A stretch of 64,000 nt of DNA, taken from positions 62,001-126,000 of the forward strand of contig JAACJK010000178.1 of the NCBI GenBank assembly GCA_013368325.1, written 5' to 3'. How positions within the stretch are numbered: the stretch's first letter is position 1; each line of letters opens with the position of its first letter. The position numbers were made by a program, and so were the translations under genes. The DNA comes from Ephemerocybe angulata. Its lineage: Eukaryota > Basidiomycota > Agaricomycetes > Agaricales > Psathyrellaceae. Shown in pieces: positions 55,826 to 64,000 of this stretch. The notes under the pieces were generated by a model. That model ran no database searches. It was not told the origin of the DNA and saw only the letters and a list, made by a program, of their open reading frames with translations.

Positions 55826-57988
55826 GTGTCCTGAATAATAAGAAACAGAGAGCAGTCTGAGTAACAGAAATCATCCGCTCGGCGTGTACGGAAATTTACG
55901 AGGGGAGTCGATCATCGGGGCGACTTCGTTTTCCGCGTTAACCGACGCACATCGCGAGTTGCAACACAGAAGCTCCACGAAATCTGGTTTTGAGGGTCGA
56001 GGTGCGGCCACCTTCGAGCAGTCAACCGGATCGGAATAGTGGTAGGATGCAAGAGAGTTCCTGTTCAAGTTAGGGATCATCGCTTGATGGGTTGGTCAGC
56101 GTTTGGCACACCGGCTTGAACCAAACAGGGAGCGGGCGCCGTGCGTTTGCCGAGCGCGCTACTCTGAGCGCCTAAATTTCAAACATGCGAACCTGTGATT
56201 ATGAGTAGAAGTGCAATCCTACTCGCTCTTTATCTATACTGAGCCCCTTCTCAGTAGGTAACTGTATCCTAAGCCACCCTTCTTTGCCATACAGTACTAC
56301 TGTAGAGTGGTATACCGGAGATCGGCCAGCCCCCATCGCATACAACTTTGCCGCTTTGCAACAGCAACATTACAAAAAGTCGGTTATCTCGTTGGCCGAA
56401 TCGTGTTCTGGGACGCGGAATGTAGCATCCTGGTCGACGACTCTCTCGTCTGGTATTAACTCCCAGACGCTTCCGTCTCATCCACTTCGTCCGATTGAAT
56501 AGGTATCCATCCAAGCGGAACAGTGAATATCCGGGTATCACGCAGCTATTTCGCTGAAGTGGTCGCTGTGTTCTATGTCACCGGATGCACTGGGAAGGCC
56601 ACAGACTTCCGGGACCGGGGTGAAGAAGGGAGAGAAGGGGCTAGAAGGGGACGGCCATTAGTCGGATGGGCGTCCGATGTCCATGCCAACGGTATGGTCG
56701 ACATCAGAGCACGCAGCCAGCAGCAGCCCTGGAGACATCCTGGTTAATCACTCAGATACCGTAACGAAGCTGGGAAAACGCAAGCACTGATATATCCATA
56801 ACGCTGGGCGCTTGGACACCACTGCGCTTCTTTGCTCAAATGTCTGTTGTTCCTTGACCGTGGTTGTTCGTCAGATGCACTGTTCAACATCTTTTGAGCT
56901 TCGAACACCTGCCTTCTCCGACATGTACGAACCCAGCATCTGAAGGGTGTCTTTTGCTGTCAGGAATACGGATGATCCTAGCTTGATGAGATGGTGTGGT
57001 GGAAGGGTGTGACTTGTGATAAAATGTTTGTGATAAGAACTGTCGCGGTGTCTTTCGACTTGAACGAACGCGAGGTCCAGAACGCGTCTCCGGCACGAAG
57101 GTCCTTGAGTTTTCCATTCAAAGCGGGGTTTCCGCCGAGCCCGAGGCCCCGCAGTCAATTCAGTGGGCACAAAACTGCGCAAGAACGGCGGTGCCGACCG
57201 TCGAGAATGGAGAATGTGTGGTATTCTTCACTCGAGCTTCTGGCAGGTACCAGGCTGGGGACCCACGCTCCAAAAATAAGGCGCCGCTCATTGGACTGGT
57301 CTTTAGCGCCCATCTGTGAAGGTTCAGTCCCATCACCGCTGGAAGCCCGAGTCCTCTTGGAAGCTGCAGTGCCTGTATGCAGATACAACGGCGCTTTGCT
57401 GGATATACAAAGATGCGCCAAAACAAACAAGCCGCCTGGAAATTTCTCATAGACTGTTGACGGATGTTAGAGAGTTGACGGTTGAGAGATAAAAGAACAC
57501 CCAGGAATTCCACGATGCTAAGCCGGAAGCACGGCGTTACCGAGAGCTATATCCATTGTGTCAATGTCCCGAGGTGCTTGGATGACAATGGATATGTGCA
57601 GGGGGAGTGGGATGAGAAAATCCTTAATGGTGACGGGGAAGGGGCATCAGGTCCTGAGACAAACTGAAAGGCGCTGACAGCTCAGTGTGCCCCAGGTGGT
57701 TCCACACGGTCAGGAGATTGGTGAGAGACGCAGCAAAGCTTTGTGAAAGATTCCAGCCCCTTCAACCCCGGTCTGAAAGCGGGTCGACGGACATCAGATG
57801 ATGGCGGCGTAGGTATAAGAACCCAATCTCAACAGAATGACTGCCTATAATCGGATTCCTTTCTTTCCTTCTCGTTCATTTCCGTTACCCTACTGCTTGC
57901 AGTAGTTTCTGTTCCTTTGTTTTTACTCCCCTACCCTCCTTTGTGTCGACCACTTGCCTCACTCTCTGAACCCCTTGAGCCATCCATA
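55826..57988. other. Long intergenic region
   Basis: Nothing is supported as a gene. Several 60-150 codon frames on both strands (for example 56991-57452 plus, 57160-57513 minus) have no recognisable motif or splice structure. The last 180 bp is the promoter of the DUF3455 gene, with TATAAGA at 57814-57820 and a long pyrimidine-rich tract to the start codon. Confidence 0.5.
57814..57820 (+). promoter_or_regulatory. TATA box of the DUF3455 gene
   Basis: TATAAGA about 170 bp before the ATG, followed by a CT-rich tract (TTTCTTTCCTTCTCG and similar), a promoter style typical of strongly expressed fungal genes. Confidence 0.5.
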
Positions 57989-58847
57989 ATGTTCTTCTCC
58001 AAGTCGATCATTGCCACCACCCTTTTCGCTGCCACCACCCTAGCGGCGCCGCTGTTTTCTTGCAGCACGGCGAAGGCTCTTATGACGCTTCCTGCTAATG
58101 AGACCGCGCTTGCCAAGCAAACTGGTGCACCTTCCTTTGCACTCCTTGGAGTCGGTGTACAGAACTACACCTGCGGGGCTGATGCAAAATATGCGTAAGT
58201 GTCCAGATAATGCTTGAGTTCGATGAATCAATCAACTCACGTCGTTCTCTATAGTTCTGCTGGCGCTGTCGCCGAGCTCTTCGACATCTCGTGCCTCGGT
58301 GGTACCAAGGCTTTCGACACCGTGCAGGATACCGCATACAACATCTTCAAGCTCATCCCCGACAAGCTTATCAGCGCCAAGAATGCAGGCTTGATCAGCG
58401 CACCTATTGGAGTTTTCTCAAGTGGAAAACACTTCTTCACCCCTACCGCCAACAATGGCACCGCACCCGTGTGGGACATGCGCGCTGTCGGCGTCAAGAG
58501 CGTTCAAGGAAAGCCCGATGCCTACGTTTTGGCTGCAAAGGTCGCCAACCTCACCGCCCCGAACGGTGCCGAGGACGTTCCCTGGCTCCAGCTCAAGAAC
58601 GTCGAAGGTGACCTTGCTACTGCCATCTACCGAATCAACACTCGGGGTGGACAGCCGCCCGCATCGGTGAGTAAAAGCCTTGCAAGCTCTGGGCTGGAGA
58701 CTAATTCGTTTGATTTCAGTGCGCGGTTGGCTCTGCACCGATCTCTGTGAAGTACACGTCAAAATACTGTGAGTTTCATTTTCCTCTGCTCAAGATATAC
58801 GCTTACCTATGGTTGTTCCAGTCCTCTTCGGTTCAACGGTAGTATAA
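57989..58847 (+). CDS. Secreted DUF3455 protein
   Basis: The ATG at 57989 starts a signal peptide (FFSKSIIATTLFAATTLAAP). The mature part has FALLGVGVQNYTCGADAKYA, then after an intron SAGAVAELFDISCLGG. IGVFSSGKHFFTP, PVWDMRAVGVKSVQGKPDAY, VPWLQLKNVEGDLATAIYRI and NTRGGQPPAS follow. After a second intron comes CAVGSAPISVKYTSKY, and a short last exon (FLFGSTVV) ends at 58847. The GVGVQNYTC and NTRGGxPP...C pattern with paired cysteines is that of DUF3455, a fungal and bacterial extracellular family with no established function. Asn-X-Ser/Thr sites suggest glycosylation. The gene appears intact. Confidence 0.75.
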
Positions 58848-60119
58848 TAGCACCTTCTTCTGGCCTTTCTGAAAACGCTCCCCGCGCGCTCTTCGACATT
58901 CGCATACCCATCACATCCTTTGATACCGTAGCATACCTCACATGGCTGTGCAGGCAACGGTGCCAGCTTTATAATTCACATTTTTGCCCTTCCTTCCTTG
59001 TTGCAAGTTGATTGAGAGCGATAACAGGATGAACAGGCAACAGTTAATTCCGTGATGCCTTAGGCATATGGCATTCCTTAAGGGTTTTTTCGAGGCTAAG
59101 CGAGGAATGCTACGTGAAGATGTCAAATTGAAAGAAGTAAGGAACAGGTACATAGTCTGCTCTAGTCTGCTCACCTAACAAGGCTTCTATGCTATGGAGC
59201 TTCTCAGTCGCCTTGCAACCATCGTCGTGATAACTTTTGGCTTCCCCACATGGGCACCACGGAGACCCTAGAGTCAGTTCGGCGAGGTGGACACGCACAG
59301 ACCAAGATATATCTTCGTTGGTCAGGTGGCTGCATTCCTATCAACAGAATGTGCTTCTAGATTTCGGAGAAGAGTAACTGGAGAAGGTGGAGACGGGGGC
59401 TTGATTCGAAAGCCACCCAGGGCAAGAGTAGGTTCCCGGACCCCAGAAAAGAGGATCACAGCCTGGAAAGAAAGGAAAGTGCATAAAGCGCCAAAGACAA
59501 TACAGGCGTCCCGGAATGGTCTAGTCAGCAATAGTAGAGTCAAGAGTCAGCTTTAGCGCCATTGAGATGCTTATTGGTGCCGCTGGGATGGGTGGAGATG
59601 TCCAGGAGGCCAGGGACCATAGGCAAGCGTGAAGTAGTCTTGAGGTCACCACATGTACGGTCGGTCGGTCCAGACTCTGGAATACGCGAAATTGGTATGT
59701 CGTCGCCCTGCATGTTCCCGGTTGAACCCTTGTTGAACCCTGCTCCAGCACCTGGGGTTGGGGAAGGGCGGTGGATGCAACCAATGCAAGTTTTACTCCC
59801 CTACCAAGCCGTATTCATGGGGTACAATAAAGACGGCCGTTCGAGGGAGCGAGACGGCGATTTGAGTGGAGAGCGGTGGAACCGCCTTGGTCCAGAAAGC
59901 GGCCGCCCCAAATAAGGTGGATCTCATTCGCTGATCGGGATCGAAAGAGGCAGGTTCAGGTCAAGACAATTGACCTCTGCCTTGACCCGTATAATCGCTG
60001 CAGAAATTGGACAGTGCAGGGCCCAGGAGGCGTTACGAGACATATCAGGCGAGAAGTTTGTGGAGGAAGCGGAAAACGTGCACAAAACACGACATTTCGA
60101 TTTCCATAAGTGATGGTGA

Positions 60120-60129
60120 ATCGTACCAC
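60120..60129 (+). promoter_or_regulatory. Possible sterol regulatory element
   Basis: ATCGTACCAC, 147 bp before the HMG-CoA synthase start. It resembles sites recognised by fungal Sre1/SREBP (ATCACCCCAC type and the ATCGTACCAT variant known from fission yeast). Position and target gene fit sterol feedback; binding is inferred. Confidence 0.35.
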
Positions 60130-60183
60130 AATTTATTTTTGTCTTGTTTCGAATTATTACCGCGCGCGCCCCATAACAAATTG

Positions 60184-60190
60184 TATATAA
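60184..60190 (+). promoter_or_regulatory. TATA box of HMG-CoA synthase
   Basis: TATATAA, 86 bp before the start codon, in TTGTATATAACCGG. Confidence 0.6.
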
Positions 60191-60275
60191 CCGGTTGGGA
60201 CTTTCCTGGGGATCTCACTCACCTCTTACCTTCCCACTTTCATCTATTCCATATCCCTCCTCACCGTTGCCGACG

Positions 60276-61918
60276 ATGACCATCTCTCTCAACGCCTCCG
60301 CCGACTACGAGCTCCCCCGTCCCAAGGATGTCGGTGTCCTCGCCATGGAGGTCTACTTCCCTCGTCGTGTGCGTGTCTTTTCACCGCATTTCGTGTCGTT
60401 CGCGTCGACTAACACACCACGTATCTCAGTGCGTCTCCGAGGCCGATTTGGAAGAGTTCGACGGTGTTTCCAAGGGCAAGTACACCATTGGCCTTGGTCA
60501 GGAGTACATGGCCTGGCCCGACGACCGTGAAGATATCAACTCGTTCGCTCTGAATGGTACGGCGCGGTATCCCCACTGTAGAAAGCGATGGTCCTAAAAT
60601 CTTTGAAGCTGTCTCTGGTCTGCTCGAGAAGTACAACATCGACCCCAAGTCTATTGGCCGTATTGATGTTGGTACCGAGACCATCATTGACAAGTCGAAA
60701 TCCGTCAAGACGACACTCATGGACCTCTTTGCTGAGGCCGGCAACTTCGACATCGAGGGTATCGACTCCAAGAACGCTTGCTACGGTGGAACAGCTGCCC
60801 TGTTCAACGCTATCAACTGGGTCGAGTCCAACTCATGGGACGGCCGCAATGCTATTGTCGTCGCCGGCGACATCGCTGTTTACGCTGAGGGTGCTGCCCG
60901 ACCTGCCGGAGGTGCTGGTGCTTGCGCCATCCTCATTGGCCCCAATGCTCCCGTTGTGTTTGACTGTACGCCCACAGCTCTAACCTTTTCTGTTTATAAG
61001 CTTACCTTGGACCCATAGCTATCCACGGAACCTACATGGCCAACACCTACGACTTCTACAAGCCCAACCTCTCTTCTGAATACCCCGAGGTTGACGGACC
61101 CGTCTCCGTCGTCACCTATGTCGCCGCTCTCGATGCCGCCTACAACACCTACAAGGAGAAGATCGCAAAGGCTGCCAAGCGTGCGCAGACCACTGGCCGT
61201 GATGCCTCTGACGCAACCTTCTCCCTCGACAGCGTCGACTATGCCATCTTCCACAGCCCTTACGGAAAGCAGGCCGTCAAGGGACACGCCCGCATGCTCT
61301 TCGCCGACTTCATCGCGTCTCCCCAGGACTCCAAATTCGCCAACATTCCCGACTCCGAAACCCTCCTCGCTCTCCCCCATGCCAAGTCGCTCACCGACAA
61401 GTCTGTTGAGAAGACTTTCGTCGCCGCCTCCAAGGCGTCTTTCGCGAAGAAGACTGACCCCGGCATGGCTTGCTCAAAACGTCTCGGCAACATGTACACC
61501 GCCTCGCTGTACGGCTGCCTTGCATCCCTTCTCGCCACTGTCGAGCCCACTGAGCTGCTGAACAAGCGCTTCAGCTTGTTCTCGTTCGGTAGCGGTTGCG
61601 CTTCTACTTTCTGGACTGCCCGCGTCAAGGGTGATACCTCTGAAATCCAGAAGAAGCTCAACCTCCAGGAGCGTCTCGCTGCCATGACGGTCGCACCACC
61701 GACCGACTTCGTTGCTGCTCTTGCTGTACGTCATGTCTACTTCTTTAGGACCCGGCCTTTTTCTAACGTATCTTCAACAGCTTCGCGAGAAGAACCACAA
61801 CGCGGTCAACTACACGCCTGAGGGCTCCGTCGAGAACATTTGGCCCGGTGCTTACTACCTCGAGTCCGTCGACTCCAAGTACCGCAGGAAATACGTCCGT
61901 GCTCCTTTGGCCGCTTAA
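60276..61918 (+). CDS. ERG13: Hydroxymethylglutaryl-CoA synthase
   Basis: This enzyme condenses acetyl-CoA with acetoacetyl-CoA to HMG-CoA in the mevalonate/ergosterol pathway (cytosol/ER). The ATG at 60276 gives [20 protein letters not shown] and [11 protein letters not shown]. An intron at about 60370-60429 joins it to [13 protein letters not shown] second (donor after SFALN, acceptor TTTGAAG at about 60608) joins [20 protein letters not shown]. The nucleophile Cys lies in [20 protein letters not shown]. Later motifs are [40 protein letters not shown], the His motif [37 protein letters not shown] and [13 protein letters not shown]. The last exon ends [11 protein letters not shown]. Length is as expected and all active-site elements are present. 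An apparent start [11 protein letters not shown] at 60554 is intron read-through. Confidence 0.97.
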
Positions 61919-62243
61919 GTGCTGTCTCCATGGTTGAAAACGTATACCACATCTAATATCCACCGCGCCATTTAATCACCGCAACACTAATCTCATACCC
62001 GCCCTGCCCCCGGTGAGGCAGGTTCGTTTTTTCGTGCTTTAGACTAGGGGGCAAATAGACAACACAGAATTGTAGTATGTACTCGCTATGTATTTTTTTA
62101 CCTATCAGGAATACAACGCTACGATAGGTTGTAATATCGATGCATCGTTGAGTGCAACTCGTGTGAATGAGAAGTTGAGAAGCGACGCGCGCTTGCAACA
62201 GATCAGCGTGGATTCATTTTTCTCTGTGACTACCAACGTTACC
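61919..62243. other. Short intergenic region
   Basis: HMG-CoA synthase 3' flank and the promoter side of the Rpp40-like gene. Nothing else is recognised. Confidence 0.5.
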
Positions 62244-64000
62244 ATGTCGAACTTGTCCCTTGAGAAACGACGGATACGCGCCTCCACAGGCTTTTTACCT
62301 TCCAACCCATTGAGCGAGCTCTCGGCCACTCATCCGTTCATCCAGCAGGAAAGTAAGAGTTTCGCCGAGCTATCCTCCGCCCGGCATGGGCGCCAATTCA
62401 AACTGACCCTGTCCTGATTTTCTTGCATCCCTCTAGATTGACGTCGTGTACCCTTCCAACAAGATTCTCGATGGCGTCTTAACCGATCTTAAGACGCGGT
62501 ATGCAAGGGGAACGATGAGGATAGCCGATGTTCAGCTGAACGAAGGAGGGAAGTTCAGGTGAATCCACCAGTGCACTTTCTCTTCAGCATGGACTGATAT
62601 ACTGCACGGCGAAATAGCGACCTCCTTATCCTCACTCCCAAGCCGGATCCATCGTCGGACGTTTGGTGCCTCGATCCACGCGGTGCGGTGACTCTGTCGG
62701 TGTGCAAGGAGACGTACGAGGAGGCTGGCTTGCCGGGACATAGTCTGCCGTTCAAAGCGCACATGGACCGACGTGGTGCGGACACTCTCCCTTCGTTGCT
62801 GAATCCTAATTGGCACTGACTTTTAGGCCCAAAAGTTATTCAGCTTCCACTTGCGAAAGCGGACGCAGACTCACGGACTTCGACGGCGTTGGGGAAGGCA
62901 AAACAAAAGGCGAATGTCCTCATTAAGGGTTGGGAGGACAGGAGGAAGGAGAGGGATGGCTTGGATGGGTGGAATGTGGTGTATTGTTCTCTCAGAGGTG
63001 CGTGCCTGGACGTTCTATTGCTTTCCTAAAGTATTCGGGAGAATAAAATACAAACCGCCATTCCCTCCCCCCGGCGTTCATACGACACAATTGACTCTAT
63101 TGAGAGTCGTTGATTGTTTTGTCCCAGATTCGACCGTCTATTCAGATACCTCTTATGCTAAAACCATTCCTTGAACAATGCAGAGCCAGAACGGGACCTC
63201 GAAGCAATTCTTCCAGGCGCCGAAGTCCGTCAAGTGACCTGCACCCAAACCGAGCTGAAAGACGTCCACATCCCCGCAAACCCCGCTCTGCTCAGCCCGC
63301 GCCCTTCAAGCGCACAAGGCAAACGGCGAAGAACCACAACCAGCGGTGCCATCTCCGCAGACGCCGAGGCATTGGAAGATTGGAATGAAGGTGTTATGGA
63401 GCTGATTGAGTGGGTGGGGATGGTGATGCTCGGGTCGCAGAGGTACGTTCGCCCTTTCCCCGACCTTGTCAAAGTATCATTCTCATCAGCACGTCCAATA
63501 CGGTGTTACTCTAACGTGAAATGAAGACTGCAGGCAAACGACCAAGTGGACCCATATGTCGCTGTCTACGACGCTCCACAACCTTCGAGGGTCGGAGACG
63601 TTACCCACCTGTCCTGGAGAGGTCTCCTATCGCCGCCATTCGTGCAGTTCATAATTGACGCGGTCTGGTGAGTTGCTCCGGTCTGCCTTTCAGCTATGTA
63701 CTGACCCCTTGCAGTTCGACGCTGGACAATGACACGGGCAGTGGACTTCTCGCGTCCATAACTCTCCATGGTACACCCACATCACCCATTGGGTTCCTTC
63801 CTAAGCCACACTCCGAGGAAGGGGACCCCTCGGATTCGACTCGCAAATCCCCTTTCGACGATTCAGTCCCTGCAAGGCTACCACGAGAAGACGGCGAAGA
63901 TACGGTGACCCTCGTTGTTGGCCACGATAACTCCTCCGCCGACCCCCAAGAACTAACCTGGCTCCTTGTCGAGAGCATCGGGCAGTGGGATACACGCTGG
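62244..64000 (+). CDS. Rpp40-like RNase P/MRP protein subunit, 3' partial
   Basis: RNase P and MRP are nuclear RNPs that cut pre-tRNA 5' leaders and pre-rRNA. The likely start at 62244 gives MSNLSLEKRRIRASTGFLPS and THPFIQQ. The next exon (from 62437) reads IDVVYPSNKILDGVLTDLKT, followed after an intron by SDLLILTPKPDPSSDVW and GAVTLSVCKETYEEAGLPGH. Later exons give GPKVIQLPLAK, VVYCSLRE and MELIEWVGMVMLGSQR, then NDQVDPYVAVYDAPQPS and LTHLSWRGLLSPPFVQFI. This is the fungal Rpp40 pattern (ewxG, DxVDPY, WRG). The frame runs to the window's end. The first junction is a problem: the GTAAGA donor at 62353 with the CTCTAG acceptor leaves the wrong phase, although HPFIQQ should join IDVVYP. The start or first splice may differ. 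Confidence 0.68.

Larger units (their letters stand above)
58848..60275. other. Intergenic region upstream of HMG-CoA synthase
   Basis: No gene is recognised in 58848-60100; the short frames there have no motifs. The last 160 bp holds the HMG-CoA synthase promoter elements listed separately. Confidence 0.5.

Noticed and set aside
56871..57513. Overlapping 60-150 codon frames as a gene or retroelement
   Set aside because: No reverse transcriptase, integrase or gag motif, no long terminal repeats, and no coherent frame.
60554..60620. Alternative start ([11 protein letters not shown]) for HMG-CoA synthase
   Set aside because: This is read-through of a GT-AG intron; splicing restores the conserved [15 protein letters not shown] sequence.
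8443..64000. tRNase Z, tRNA-Gly genes and Rpp40 as a tRNA-processing gene group
   Set aside because: They are more than 30 kb apart and separated by unrelated genes; co-occurrence looks like chance.

Overview
The window is a piece of nuclear chromosome from a filamentous basidiomycete, most likely an agaricomycete (mushroom-forming fungus). The signs are dense genes on both strands, many short GT-AG introns of about 50-85 nt, an intron-rich P450, coiled-coil-leading F-box proteins and three copies of a DUF6533-type membrane protein, a family common in Agaricomycetes. Genus cannot be told from the sequence. There is no prokaryotic operon structure, rRNA or CRISPR array.

Left part (1-32.5 kb). 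In order: an Rxt3-like chromatin gene cut by the window edge; two fragments of an FBXO9/Hrt3-type F-box gene lying on opposite strands around an unrecognised stretch; a complete cytochrome P450; long-form tRNase Z; a Ytp1-like membrane protein; a large F-box protein; a pyroglutamyl-peptidase-like C15 protein; a cohesin-release WAPL gene head to head with a BIR1/survivin gene; an F-box protein; and a UBA-zinc finger-UBX protein. WAPL and BIR1 share a 254 bp promoter that holds an ACGCGT (MCB-like) site and a 10 bp inverted repeat, which suggests joint cell-cycle control of two chromosome-segregation genes.

Middle part (32.5-56 kb). A Rho GEF with DEP, PH and CNH regions appears to carry two DH domains in tandem. 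Then comes a dynamic accessory block: F-box genes, F-box relics and three DUF6533 membrane-protein paralogues. Two of these paralogues and two intron-containing tRNA-Gly(GCC) genes lie in a large imperfect inverted duplication (about 40.52-45.39 kb and 50.54-53.37 kb). The left arm alone carries a 2.0 kb segment holding an F-box gene, bounded by a 5 bp direct repeat and partly matching inverted ends. The tRNA exons are identical between the arms while their introns have drifted.

Right part (56-64 kb). A secreted DUF3455 protein, HMG-CoA synthase of the mevalonate/ergosterol pathway (with a TATA box and a possible sterol regulatory element upstream), and an Rpp40-like RNase P/MRP subunit gene that runs off the right edge.

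Most conserved genes are housekeeping: chromatin, cohesion, tRNA 5' and 3' end maturation, sterol synthesis and cell-wall Rho signalling. They flank the rapidly changing F-box/DUF6533 block. Gene limits were read by eye from reading frames and splice consensus, so internal exon borders are approximate unless stated.
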